Shown here in pieces: positions 1-11,463 of a DNA stretch of 64,000 bases (position 1 is the stretch's first letter; each line of letters opens with the position of its first letter). Source of the stretch: Tenebrio molitor (taxonomy: Eukaryota > Arthropoda > Insecta > Coleoptera > Tenebrionidae); assembly GCF_963966145.1 (NCBI RefSeq), contig NC_091048.1, positions 5,642,001-5,706,000 on the forward strand, given 5' to 3'. Both the position numbers and the translations under genes were made by a program. The notes beneath the pieces were generated by a model. The model was given only the letters and a program-made list of their open reading frames with translations. It made no database searches and was not told the DNA's origin.

Positions 1-1040
1 AATTTAATTGACCTCAAACAAATACAAACAACCATCTAAGGTTAACGCAAGTCTAACGCAAATGTTGAAATTATTCCCTGCACTTACCGATACTTTGTAC
101 ACTGCGCTCAATAATGTCAGGGCTTTTCGTTCCATTTTAGAGCGAATTGGCTGCAGTAAATCTTCTAAATTGTTTGGTCGATTAAAATAAACCTTCTGTT
201 TTAAATAAACCCATACAAAAAAAATACATTAAAAAAAATTAAATTTTTGAAATAAAAATTCCCATTTTCTCAAAAAAATTGTTATGTAAGGTACCAATTT
301 TTTTCATTCGTCGTTTAGGTAGTAGAAGGGTCTATGAAAAAGAGAAGAAAAAGGTGGCGGTTGTCATTTAAAAAAATTGGTGACGACGTCATTGCGCAAA
401 AAGGAGTGACGTCATTTAAACAAGTTGCACGTCACAGGATGGCATTTTTCAAAATAAAATCGACCTGTCCGAGTGATTTTCTCAAAAACATCACATTACG
501 TTATTATGAATTTTGTTCCAAACTTTGTGTTCACACTGTATAGTAGGTCCTCATCAAGTTAAATTATATGGCCCTCATAAGCCTGTTGATCCTATAATAG
601 GGAACAATGTGGTCTATGGATGCGACATAATCTTATTCGATGAGGAATAGGATACTTTATAATACATCATTTCCGAGAGATTATTGGACAAATATGTAAT
701 AAAAATTTGTCAGTCATATCAGAATTTTGTAATTAAATGGAACTACATAATAGACTTTCATTTTGTCACGCAATGTCATGGTTTTAATTTTTTTTTTAAG
801 GTTTTTTCTCATTACAATTGCAATATATTCAACTAACATACATATTTTAACCTGCTTAATTTTATGAATTTCAGAATTTCCCAAATAAAAATTACGAAAT
901 GTAGAAAATATTCTACAGAATCTGTGTGACTCAATGGATTAGTAATTCTGATAATAAAAAAGGTGTCAGGATTTGCAAACTTTCTTCCAATTGTAAATGT
1001 GAATATTTTTGAAAAAATTCCCAAATTCCAAACGCCTAGA
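1..1040. other. AT-rich non-coding stretch
   Basis: No gene is supported here. Short open frames at 8-190 and 334-543 have no recognisable domain and look like chance. The only local structure is a small cluster of bZIP-type binding sites near 380-436, listed separately. Confidence 0.6.
381..436 (+). promoter_or_regulatory. Cluster of CRE-like and C/EBP-like sites
   Basis: Within about 55 bases there is a GACGTCAT at 385-392, an ATTGCGCAA palindrome at 391-399, a full TGACGTCAT at 407-415 and a CACGTCAC at 429-436. TGACGTCA is the consensus for CREB/ATF dimers and ATTGCGCAAT that for C/EBP dimers, so this resembles a bZIP-bound element. The sites are seen directly; function is inference, and no nearby gene start is identified. 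Confidence 0.35.
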
Positions 1041-1770
1041 ATCAGAATTCAAAAAATTCGCAGACAGAAACTATTCGACCCGACCGGTCTGTTGACATTT
1101 GTATAGCCCGGCCGGATCTCCGATGCTCTTTTTTCTGTTGTTTTGAGGCGTGCGTGCCATACAGAAGGCCATGCATTTTTTCCGATGACTCAAAAAATCC
1201 ACAGGGTCAGCGGTGTGAGTGTGGTTGTTAAATCGAGCATTAAAAGGCGGCGTGATTTTCAAGGAAATCGATCTGGGACTTTCCGGTAACATTGACGTGA
1301 TGGTCGCATTGAACCAGATTAACCCATCGGATGCCCCATTCGAGCAACTTTTTCTATACTCACGAAGCGTTGTTTGTCGGTTGTTTCTTTATCCGTTTCG
1401 GTGACCGTCTGCTAGAGTGGCACCGGAGGAAAAGTATGACACCGTTATATCGATGGTCCGAAGATGTCGCCGCGCCAATCGAGTCGGAGTTAACGAACAC
1501 TAAACGGAGTTAGGAAGTACCGCCGAGTACCATAAAACAAAAAACGGACTTGTACTCCTTTGATGACTCAGCGAGTAGTACTAGCAGTACCACACGTGAA
1601 GTTAGCTGGTACTTCTTCTTGCGTTTAAGACAGCAAGATTTTATTATCGCTGGTTTCGTTGGGGAAATAATTTCACCAGCTTTAAATAAAAGGGACTCGG
1701 TTAGTGACTTGGGTGACAACATCTCGAATGATGGGTGCTACTGGAAAACCGTGAATAATGAGCTGTGAAT
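1041..1770. other. Mixed-composition unique block, no gene recognised
   Basis: This block has higher GC than its surroundings and several overlapping 60-73 codon open frames on both strands, none with a recognisable motif. It could be a conserved regulatory block or a decayed coding piece. Confidence 0.3.
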
Positions 1771-2262
1771 GTAAATTTGACCATAGATAATTCAACCCTT
1801 TATAAGATGCACCCTTACTCGAGGCAATAAGTAACAACTGCTGCTACAAAGAGTTTTTACAGTTATTCTAGGAAGGACTAAAATGAGACAAAGCGAACGA
1901 AATCTGACCGCAAAGTGCACACGGTTGTCAATTTAAGAGTTTTGAGGACACGTTCTAGACATTTTTTTTAAATGTTTTTTAAAAAAGTATAAAGTAGCAA
2001 GACCATAATTTTCCAAAAAAAAATTAACACGTAAAAATTTCTGGATTTATATTCTGTCAACAAAAAATTAATTAGCACTTTCCTGCAACAACAAATTATT
2101 TTCCATTAGTATTTTATTATCGTCTTTGAAAAAATGCCTCTCTACGAGTAGATGTTTTATTATCTAATCGGTATAATTATTGTCAACCGTGGGAAGACGC
2201 ACGTTCAAAGCTCCGATATCTAAATCATCTCGAAAATATTTGTCCTCTTTCGTCGGTGTTTT
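1771..2262. other. AT-rich non-coding stretch
   Basis: No coding frame, repeat or RNA structure seen beyond homopolymer A/T runs. Confidence 0.5.
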
Positions 2263-2319
2263 GTGCTACCTCACCCACAACCATGGGAACCCGTTGACAT
2301 TTTAGGTAAAAAGTGCACA

Positions 2320-2514
2320 ATGAGCCAACAGATTTCACCGAAAAAAATCATCTTGGATGCTATTAGCTCCGAGACGGACACATTGTTTCGTGCGGAATAT
2401 AAAACAGGCGAAAATAGTTTTAATGAAGAAAAATCATTAACTCTAACATTCTTGTCTAATGAGATGCAGAGATTCTTCGAGGATGAGATGCACGATAAAT
2501 TCCGTACGTGGTAG
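2320..2514 (+). CDS. Unrecognised small ORF with coding-like composition
   Basis: The frame from the ATG at 2320 encodes 64 residues starting MSQQISPKKI and ending DKFRTW. It is rich in charged and mixed residues with varied codons, unlike the A/T-run frames around it. I chose this ATG because the in-frame sequence upstream (from 2263) looks less protein-like. An AATAAA lies downstream near 2819, so a short single-exon transcript is possible. GTAGGA near the end of the frame could also act as a weak splice donor. No domain is recognised, and it may be a decayed gene piece or chance. Confidence 0.25.
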   Translation: MSQQISPKKIILDAISSETDTLFRAEYKTGENSFNEEKSLTLTFLSNEMQRFFEDEMHDKFRTW

Positions 2515-2898
2515 GACTCTTGGAACACATTTAAAATAAGCGTTGGCGCCGGACATTTTTTCAAAATTACGCAACTGTGGGTGATGTCAATGTAAAAGTC
2601 TAGACTCGGTTTATCTGTGATTAATGGAGGAGCCACAAAGCGAAACGTGCAAAAAGTGTTTCCGTGTGATAAAAAATAAGGTATGACGCATTTTGTCCAA
2701 ATTCTGGAGTACCTACGCCTTATCGGACATCAAATAAAATTTTAAATCAAATATTGTCACTGTTGATAATAATCGGTAGTTGCTTTGATGTGTACTTCTC
2801 TGTTTTCATTTTGTTTTTAAATAAATATGAATATTATTTGCATTTTCCAGCAAACTTTTATAATAATTTAAAAATAGTATAATATACGACAGAGGACT

Positions 2899-3040
2899 TT
2901 TCATCGCGAGCGCAGCGAGGGCGATAATAACACAAGATCGTGTAAAAAGTATAGTATTTATACTCGCGTGTAATAACACGTAGTAGCCATCATGACACGC
3001 TCGTTGAGTAATATACTATTGCGTGAGTAATAAATTTTGG
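2899..3040. repeat. Hairpin cluster with CGAG-CGAG core
   Basis: The core at 2905-2923 reads CGCGAGCGCAGCGAGGGCG, with ATCGC/GCGAT arms around it and two CGAG words in the same orientation. It is followed by CGTGTAATAACACG, a perfect short palindrome near 2967-2980, and further imperfect inverted repeats to 3040. It belongs to the hairpin class described in the findings. Confidence 0.55.
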
Positions 3041-3129
3041 AGCTTAAAATTTAAAAAACTTCACACATTGCACCCACGATTTTTTTAAAAGTGACTGCTT
3101 TGTTTCAGCTTGTCCAAAAACTAATTATC

Positions 3130-3450
3130 TGTTTATCATTCTCCCTTGGGAGGGTCACAATAGCAATTAAGCTCCAAAGCAGCCCCAGGACTTTCCCACT
3201 GGTCCGCACCTAAACAATTTGGATGTAAATACAGCCCCGCACGATCGATGTTAACAGGTTATATCTCCATCTCCATCCACCTGAAGCAAAGCCGCCATTT
3301 AATTGGTGACAATCAGATTTCCCCGTGAATGCATGAAATTGAGTTTCTTAAGGCCCGATGGTTATCTGATGTGGTAGTGGACCGTGGCTAGTTCGTGGGG
3401 AATATTCCATCAGTGTGAACAGTCACCGATCATAAAAGCACGCCCGATTT
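3130..3450. promoter_or_regulatory. GC-richer unique island, possible enhancer
   Basis: About 320 bases of non-repetitive, higher-GC sequence stand out from AT-rich flanks. There is no ORF of note. Composition and isolation resemble a conserved non-coding element. This is inference and needs cross-species alignment. Confidence 0.3.
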
Positions 3451-4495
3451 GCGGTAGGTATGTACCTAATTAAAAAAAGATTCGATTTCAACAAATCATT
3501 TTCGTTGGCACATTTATCAATGGTCGTGATCGAAGAGCGTTGCGTGGTGGTCGGGTTCCCATTGTTGATTGTTGTGGTAATCTCGAATGATCGAATAAAT
3601 TAGAAGTAAGAGTAAAAGTGAAGGAACAGTCTTTGATCCATCACGATCAGATGGTTAAAAAAAAACGGTCACCGTTTATGTACCGGATGGACTTGAAGAA
3701 GTAACGAGAATTTATATTATAGCAAATGTGAGATAAACAGAAGTAAATATGGAATTTTCAAGTCGTGATAAGACTCTCATTCAAGGTTTTGGCATTTTTT
3801 CCAACCACATCCTGGATAATATAATGGTTAATTTCATCAAATTGCTACTTCATTGATTTAGGTTATCACTCGTTTTACATCGTTTGCTCTTTAAAACTTA
3901 ACCTACTAGAATTATCTAAATCAACTCAAAATTGATAACGTTTCGTAACAATTTAATTGTTTCTGTCAACAAAAACCTTGAATAGCAGTATTAGGTCTTT
4001 TGCACATACTTAATTAATTTTGTTTAGACTGATAATGGTGTTATTTCTTTAAATTTAGTAATATCTGTACTTAGCTTTCTCCCAGGACGTTGACAATCAC
4101 TGTGTGAAAAAGTTATATACATTTGTAGGTCATGTGCATAAATGCGAGATCTGTAATGCAGCATACAGTTACAAGGGTCTATTGGATACAGCGGAAAGAG
4201 TATAGGTCTCTGTGGAACTCCGACTTTGGCTATAAATCTGTTTCTCTACGAAAGCGAAGTGACTATTTTCTGTTTACTGTCCTTTTCGAAACAGTCGATT
4301 TTCTTAATTCAATTAACGACAATTTTAACTGAAAGAACCAATAGATTTTAAAAACTTATTTTCTCATCATTTCCTGAAATGGTGTTTGAAAAATCTCGAT
4401 GTCTTAGAAGATACTTTTTAGATGTCTATCACTATTTTCATAGTGATGGCAGAAGCGGGTCAAAAATAAATAATGCCTCATCCAGCCTATTACTT
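3451..4495. other. AT-rich non-coding stretch
   Basis: Nothing beyond short chance frames (for example 4132-4332) is seen. Confidence 0.5.
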
Positions 4496-4497
4496 TG

Positions 4498-4803
4498 ATA
4501 TACAACGTGATCAAGAATGACTGAATCTGTTGGTAACAATGAAAATTTTAATGATTTTGGTACCACTGTAATCTAAACGCACTTCCGGTTGTCAGCTTTG
4601 ACATTGTTGATAGGCGAATTTGACGTTTACCATCAAAGGGTCATTTTTGTAATAGCATAAACATACCCGACATAACCTCTTTTTTTTTAATGTCGTGTCA
4701 AGTTAAAACATCCGGTCAGTGCCAATTACGAAATAGAAAAACACCAATATTTTTCAATTGTTTCATTGCCAACAGACTCAGTCATTGTTGATCACGCTAT
4801 ATG
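4498..4803. mobile_element. MITE with about 40-bp terminal inverted repeats
   Basis: The left end carries CGTGATCAAGAATGACTGA then a CTGTTGG block; the right end carries the reverse complement (CAACAGACTCAGTCATTGTT then GATCACG). The two ends match over about 40 bases with a few mismatches, around about 300 bases with no coding capacity. The exact termini and target duplication are uncertain, and the superfamily is not assigned. Confidence 0.6.
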
Positions 4804-6160
4804 TAGTACTATTTTTTCTCATTTACCAATTATTTCTTATGCTAATAATTGATAGTAGATGAAACGATGCTCAATATTACGAAACTTTTCCATTCATATT
4901 GCAAAATAACAGCTTACTATACTTATATCGTAATACGCTATTACAAAACCTTCACCTTAAGCTCTGTTTTAAAATTTTTGCTTCAAGTTACCTACAAGAT
5001 TGTGGGACAACGTAGAAGACTAAAAGCAATAAAAAAAAGTACCTCAAAAATTAAATGTTATTTTATTTTTTTGGACCAATTTGATATTAAATCGCTATAA
5101 AGTCCATCACACAAATTTAATTGAAAAAAGTTGATCATGCTCAATCATAGAATATTAATTGTAGATTGTGCCTACCAGTTTCAGAATTTTTGGACAATTA
5201 TTAAATGTATAATCGGAAAAATGGTAAGTGTTTGACCACCCGGTATATCTGTAATCTGCAAAGTTTCTATGAAGTTTTGAAAACTTCTATAAATGCTTTG
5301 TAACGTCAACTCTAACCAATATAATTATTCTTTGTAAATCCAATTTGTAAGTTAAACAATACATACAACAAAATTCTTGATACGATCAAAACGATGGCGA
5401 TTGATATCACAGATTTTGTCGTAATAAACTGGTACATGTTTCCTGGTAAAAGTAACAAGATGAATTAAATGTTAACTGATTATGATAATATCAAACAACT
5501 AAATCTAACTGTGCTCTGAAGAGAGTTGTGAAGAATCCCATCGCTTGTAGATGGTCTTCCGACATTTTTTCTTTAAAGCTAATTAAATTTGTTATTATAT
5601 ATATTATTTGTTTACTTTTTAGTCGATAAGAATGTTAAACGAATTTCAACTAATAAACTAGGCAAAAATGAATAGGGAATTTTTCCATTTTGGAATTTTT
5701 TATAAATACAGTTTAAAATTTGTAATGAAATGTGTTAGAATTAAAAATATATACACATTAAATGTAATGTTTCAAGTACCTGTAACATTTTAAATTTATC
5801 TAGTGTTTAAGAATTACGTGAGAGGATTGGGGCAATTATTTTGCTTTCCAAGAAAAATTGTGGAATTCCCTATTCATTTTTGTCTAGTTTATTATAAAAA
5901 AAATCTCTATTTATTATTTATGTTTTTATTCTCTCCTTGTCTTCATCTTCTTCCCATCCTTTACCACACCTTCAATTCTCAAGGAAAAACAATTCAACAG
6001 AATTGCGACGACAAACTTGAAAAAATTTAAATGAGAAATTTAAAAATCTGTTTTAACAACTTTTTTGCTATAGTGTAATAAAAATTTGTTGATAACAGAA
6101 CACTTCTCTTCAACTCGACAAAAGTAGACTTAACGTGTCCAATTCGTTTTTGATTATTTG
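4804..6160. other. AT-rich non-coding stretch
   Basis: No gene is supported. Frames at 4849-5100 and 5803-6030 are low-complexity. An orphan ACCCGGTATA resembling a mariner-type terminus occurs near 5238-5248 without a visible partner. Confidence 0.5.
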
Positions 6161-6162
6161 TA

Positions 6163-6361
6163 TGGAGTGTTCATTTAAATTTCTCCTCAAAGTAGTAGGC
6201 GTTGAAGAGTCGATTGTGAACGCACCACGGATTACAAATCGCGGATCAGCTGTTTAAATCTAACCTCACTTTTGGCGTTGTTTGTGTTTTTACTTTGCAG
6301 ACTGACGAGTAGTGCGTTCACAATCGACTCTGCAAGGATAAATTTAAATTAACACCCGATA
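6163..6361. mobile_element. MITE family A, copy 1 (long TIRs)
   Basis: The ends read AGTGTTCATTTAAATTT at the left and its near reverse complement, TTAACACCCG, at the right. Just inside both ends is the family signature AGTCGATTGTGAACGCAC and its inverse. The centre carries CTAACCTCACTTTTGGCGTT. Four other copies in the window (17.7, 22.5, 23.1 and 32.1 kb) share this architecture. No coding capacity. Confidence 0.8.
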
Positions 6362-6409
6362 TATGATAAATTGACATATTAGACGTCATTTTATTGTTCA
6401 AAAATTCTT

Positions 6410-6452
6410 TTCTATCTAGTTCTATCTATCTATCTATCTATCTATCTATCAA
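6410..6452 (+). repeat. TCTA microsatellite
   Basis: An uninterrupted run of about eight TCTA units, preceded by two imperfect units. Confidence 0.9.
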
Positions 6453-6739
6453 TAATTTTTTGATTTTTATTTGCGTACCTAGAACTTCCGATTTCTCATG
6501 CTTTATTTTCAGACAAGAATAAAATAGGCCTAAAGAGAAATTCCTGGGGTACCTCGGTATAAACACTTCAAAATCTGCATTAGTACTGTTTCTCGATGAA
6601 TCTCTGTTGATGTAAATTGTTCATTGTAAAGTTAGTTTTAAAAATTTGCATACATATCATATTAAAAGATTGTGTAGAACTAAACAGAAATTCAGAAATT
6701 TGGGTATTCTGTCTTCTATTTTGGCACCTTTTTATTTTA

Positions 6740-7420
6740 AACCGAGTAGATGTGTAAACTTTCTGTGTATAAAGCCGACAACGGAATTGGGTACGATCAA
6801 TCTACGACTCGCTTCTCGTCGTTCATGGTTAACCGTCTTTCCAGTTTATCGGAACACAGGGTATTTTTTTTTTACCTATGCGGTCGAAGTCGAAATCGAA
6901 TAGCGGAGGCCGACGAAGGATTAGAGTGGTGTTTGAATAGCTTTACGCCCCGCTGAGTGGGACAGGTCGCGGCTGTGAGGCGGCACAATCCGACACAGTG
7001 GGGCTGTGGGAGCCGTAATGATAACCGTGCCTGCGTGTCATCTCTATCTGATAGTGCAACGGTCCAGCGGACCCAGACACGTGCACCCGTGGGCGCGATC
7101 CTCCACGGATGGGACAGAGACAGAGACGACGGGAAAGAGAGAGAGCGGTGACGCCGATGGTACACCACGAAACGACTAAACTAGTTCTTCGGCCGTTTTG
7201 CCTTCTTTTTCGTGCTTAAAACGCACAACTCGACACGATCGGACGGGAAATGAATCAAACAATACCGTCATGCGAGCTGCTTAACCGGAGTACGTGCCAG
7301 CGAACGTGAGGAGATTTGATCGCGCAAAAATCCAAAGGATTTCAGAGAGAGCTGGAGGATGGAAAGAAGTGCACCCGGGGACACACGTGGAGAAGCTGTT
7401 CTGGCTCGAGCAAAAATTCT
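6740..7420. promoter_or_regulatory. GC-rich unique island with TATA-like and GAGA motifs
   Basis: A 680-base block is much richer in GC and CpG than its flanks. It contains TATAAAG near 6769, GACAGAGACAGAGACGACGG and AAAGAGAGAGAGCGG around 7113-7148, and overlapping but unrecognisable open frames on both strands (6646-7168). This could be a promoter with a non-coding 5' exon or a conserved regulatory block. The motifs are visible; the role is inferred. Confidence 0.3.
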
Positions 7421-7679
7421 TGCACGATTCGAAACGTTACTTTTACATTTTTCAAGAATGAAAAAAACAAACAAGATGCTGTAAATAAAAAGTTATTTTT
7501 TGAAAGAAAATATAACATATGGCAACATGGCTTTAATTGTGATTATTGGAATAAATATTTTTAAATGTTGCCATATTTAGTGTAACAAATAGGTCCATAT
7601 CTTCTATAAAAACGAAGATAGATTTTTTTTACATTTTTACCTGATGTTTTAATGACTACTTAACAATATACTGCTAAGT

Positions 7680-7707
7680 TTTTCGGCGAATTTTGGGGCA
7701 CCCTGTA
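7680..7707. repeat. Orphan mariner-type terminus
   Basis: GGGGCACCCTGTATA at the end of this segment matches the CAGGGTG...TA terminus seen on several complete elements in the window. No inverted partner was found nearby, so it is probably a truncated copy. Confidence 0.4.
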
Positions 7708-7846
7708 TATTATGAAATTTTATTTTTTCATTTTTCTTTTGCACACTCTTGTAAGGCTTTAAAAAACAAACTTTTTACCATTGGAACTTTTTCGCCATCT
7801 ATTTTGGTGTTCAAAATATAAGCGAAAAACGAAAAAAATTGTATAT

Positions 7847-7966
7847 TATATACCAAGGTGAAGAAGTTCATGATTATAGCCAGAGCGCCAAGATTAAAGC
7901 CCGAGGCGCGCCGAGGGTTGTAAGGCGCGAAGGCTATAAGGGACTTCTCCACCGTGGTTTATATAC
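7847..7966. repeat. 120-bp hairpin with CGAG-CGAG apex
   Basis: The left arm (ATACCAAGGTGAAGAAGT, then GATTATAGCC and GAGCGCC) is matched by the right arm (GGCGCGAAGGCTATAAG, then ACTTCTCCACCGTGGT). The apex CCCGAGGCGCGCCGAGGGT at 7900-7918 has two CGAG words in the same direction. A minus-strand open frame (7952-7728) overlaps it but is not a recognisable protein. Confidence 0.65.
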
Positions 7967-8271
7967 TATTTTTTTCACTACTAGATACGTTAAAACCCTT
8001 TCTGATAATAATTATTAATCAAATTATTTTGTCGGATGCGACGGGTCCGAGTTGTCATTTCTTGACAGTTGGTATGAAAATCGTCTACGTTAACCAATGA
8101 AATAGACGACAATCTTTCGTTGCTAGGTGACGATTGTTCCATTATTCACCACTGGTTAATAATGAAAAATTATTTACCTGTCACTGGGCCAACGTAGAAA
8201 AACGTAACTTCTCAGTGTTCTATGACAACCGATAACGCTAGACTTTATTACTAGTAGTGAAAAAAATATAT
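7967..8271. mobile_element. Short TIR element next to hairpin
   Basis: TTTTTTTCACTACTAG at the left is inverted at the right as CTAGTAGTGAAAAAAA, around about 270 bases without a gene. The hairpin at 7847-7966 abuts the left end and may belong to the same element. Confidence 0.5.
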
Positions 8272-9180
8272 TTCATGATCAGTAAAATCTGGATTTTCGT
8301 TTTTGCGAAAGCCTGTAATGTCTGTAATCGTCAGTTTACTTATCGTTCATGAAAAACCAAGAGTTAAATATCATTAGTTCCGTTAATTTTTCCTTTATGT
8401 ATTTCATTTACCGCAGGACGTGCGGTAAACTAAGTCATTACCTCATTGTCGTGGATAAAGTAATTTAATAAAATTATTTTTTAAGTAGCTGTGGACCAAA
8501 AAGAGCAAAAGGAGACTGCTTCAAAAATGTTGTTTGCAATTTTTTAAAAAATGTGTTAGTATTCCAGTGCTTCATTGTTAGCAAATTCTTTCATTTCTTA
8601 AAAGCTTGATAACAAAAAACTTATTGGAACGAAATAGCTTTACAAGTTTCCTGTTTAGGATTCCGAATGAGTTGCTAATTTCAAATGGAAGCTTGTCACA
8701 ATATCTTTTGTATTTTGATTTTGATACTTGGGAACAAAAGAGAACAAGAATGGATAAGAACATAAAAAGACAAGAATTTCATTTAATTCTCATTTAAATT
8801 TAATTTCTTAGGTGACAGTGAAAAATGAAGTGGAACTCAAAAAGCAGAGATTGTTTGTGGTCCAGTCTTGTGATTAATAAGAGAAAATTGAAAACACGTG
8901 GACTAACATAAAACTTCCATTTACTCTTCAGCTAAAAACAAGTAAACAACCAAAATTGATGAACAAAACTTTAAAAAAATGTTCCAATTTTACGGAAAAG
9001 TCAGAAACTCGAATTCTTTTTGTGATGGGAATATTTAAGATTTGCAAACTTTCAGCAAGGAAAAAATAAATTTCTCTTGAATATCGTGTAGCGAATGTCG
9101 AGAAAATGCTAAAAAAAAAACGCGGCACCAGTTTTTTCATCGACCAGGAATCACATCCACTCGACCGCAATTAATAATAA
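8272..9180. other. AT-rich stretch with one short hairpin
   Basis: A perfect short hairpin, TTTACCGCA-GGACG-TGCGGTAAA, sits near 8407-8429. Frames at 8578-8797 and 8928-9170 lack features. Nothing else is seen. Confidence 0.5.
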
Positions 9181-9990
9181 CTGTTTTACCGACAACTTGA
9201 CAAATCCCGTAATTAGCGTCGAAATATTTTCGTATCCGAGCTAATATTTAAATCTAGACTGCGCAACTTAATAATTCATAAGTGAATAATTCATCCCACT
9301 CGAATTTGCAAAATCTGCGAGAGATCCAGCAGATTAGCATTTTTTTCGGTTCGTAACCGATGCAAATGACACCAGATCCGGCGGCGATAATTTATCGCAG
9401 AGGCGGCCTCAAAGCCCACAAGTAGCCCGGCAGCTTTGCAAATTATTCAAATTAATAATTAATAAACAAATATTTTTATTCAGCATGAATGGCCGGATGA
9501 AGACGGGCGTCGACGCCCGGGGCGCCCCAGGACTTTGCGGGCGCAGGAGCGAGAGAGACGAGAGAGCGAGAGGGAGAGAGCGGACGCGTTATTTATAAAT
9601 AATTCATGGAGGTGGTGGATTCTGGGAACGGCGGCGCGGCGGCTCGCTGTGTGTAGATATCGCGGGCGGCCGTGAGTGAGTGGAACAACGCGGTTAAATG
9701 ACGTCAGATCGAGTGGGTCGAAAGCGACGGCCTCGTGGAGTACAACCAGACTAGGACGAGACCGCAGCCTGCTTACTAAACAAGCCGGGGACAGAGGTGG
9801 CGTAGTACGAATGTTGGCCCCACGTGGGCATCAAGGTGAAAGTCAAGGATGTCGCTTGAACTGGCGCGCAATTGGACGGGGGAGGGAGGACGAGGAAGAC
9901 AACGGAAGAGCTCGAACAGTATCTACATATGTACATTTGTCCCTTTTGAAAAAGATAGAAGAAGAAGAAGTAGAAGAATAACCAAAAAAG
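9181..9990 (+). promoter_or_regulatory. GC-rich island with promoter-like and first-exon-like features
   Basis: An AT-rich homeodomain-type stretch (AATTAATAATTAATAAAC, about 9450) is followed by a GC/CpG-rich run and a dense GAGA tract at 9548-9580. Next come a TATA-like TTATTTATAAATAA near 9589-9602, a GGCGGCGCGGCGGC segment near 9633, and a CC|GTGAGT splice-donor match at 9671/9672. In that order these resemble a GAGA-type insect promoter with a short non-coding first exon. The 9676-9981 frame has no recognisable domain. No transcript evidence is available. Confidence 0.35.
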
Positions 9991-10139
9991 AGTGGAAAGG
10001 AAAAAACAATGACGGATAAAAAATATCAAAAAAAAAGAGATGTTCGTCCTGTAGTTAAGAAGAAGTTAAGAAGATTTCTCCTAAAATTCTTAAAAGAAAA
10101 CAACAAATTTACATATCCTGAGATAATAGGCAAAAGAAG

Positions 10140-10917
10140 GTGTAAATTACAGTAGAAGGAAAAGCAAGAAGGTGAAGCGAGGTCTAAAGATGAAAAGTAC
10201 AAAGTTGTAATAGAAACGGACAACACTGCGGAAAAAGAAGAGAAAATTTAAATCTAGTTTTCTTTGAAAATTTTTTACTTTGCTGGTTTATGCTCGTAAA
10301 ATAATTGAAAAGGGAACAAGTAAGTATTTGTGAAGTAAATTAAAGTAGAAAAAGGAAGAGGAAGGATATAGAAGCTAGAAAGAGATCTAAAGATGAAAGG
10401 AATAAAGTATGTAGTAGAAATGGACAACACTGAAGAAAAATAAAGGAAGAGTTAAATCTAGTTTTATATGATTTTTTTTTAGTTTGCTGGATTATAAAAT
10501 AATTAAAAAGTGAATAGAACAAGTAAGTTTAATTCTGTGGAGTAATAAATTAAAGTAAAAAAAGACACCAGAAAGATGTAGAAAGTAAAACGAGATTTAA
10601 AGATAAAAGGAAGAAAGTAATAGAAATGGACAATACTGAGGAAAAAGAAGGGAAATTTTAAATTTAAGTTTGTTGGAAAACTTTCCACCTTGTTAGATTA
10701 TAAAATAAATAAAAAATGAAAAGAAACAAGAAGGATATAGAAGGTGAAACGAAATCTAAAGATGAAAGGAAGAAATTAATAGAAATGGACGACAATGGGG
10801 AAAAAGAAAGGAAAATTGAAATGTAGGTCTCTTGGAAGACTTTTAACTTTGCTGGATTATAATAAATAATTGAAAAATAAATGTAACAACTAAGTCTAAT
10901 TCTGTGGAGTTGCGGAT
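10140..10917 (+). repeat. Diverged tandem repeat, four units of about 170-210 bp
   Basis: Four head-to-tail units begin near 10140, 10347, 10556 and 10727. Each contains, in order, a TCTAAAGATGAAAGG-like block, a GAAATGGACAACACTGAGGA-like block, a TTTGCTGGATTATAAAATAA-like block and a GTCTAATTCTGTGGAGT-like tail (the tail is clear in units 2 and 4). The units differ by many substitutions and small indels. The array is purine-rich on the + strand and has no conserved frame. Confidence 0.75.
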
Positions 10918-11463
10918 CAACGAGTGGTTGTAACAAACATCTGGATTTCAAGGTTCCGTGGAATGCACCAATTTCTTCTTTAAAATTGTAGGCAAGTGAC
11001 TGTAGTTGAATGGAATGTTTTTTGCAGTTTCTTCCCTTTTCAAATACATAAATAGAAAAGGTTGGAAATAGAAATGGATCAGAAGATTAGAAATACAGGG
11101 GGAAAAAAAACTGAGTCTTAAAGAGGTACAACTAAGATCGTTGTGTAAAATTATATGACTTGGACGTTTTACAAAATACTTAGGTACTGAACGGAAGAAG
11201 ATATGTCTAAATTTGTATATCTCTAAGTATTTTCTTTTCAGAAAACTGTTCTGTTTTCTATTCTAATATGCATTAATATTGGAGAAAGATTCTTGGGAGG
11301 AAGTAAGAACGCTAAAAAAGAAGAAATAAATTATAAGGAGAGAGGGAAGGAGTAAAAAATGCAGGGAAAAAGAGAAAAATAAGAGCTCTAGCTCTAAGAG
11401 TTAATTTCTTATATTGCAGCAATAGCAAAACAAGTTAACTGAAATAGTGAATAGGATGAATAG

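Noticed and set aside
10026..10951. Minus-strand hydrophobic frames of 60-95 codons
   Set aside because: Shadows of the A/G-rich tandem repeat array; Phe/Leu/Ser runs come from base composition.
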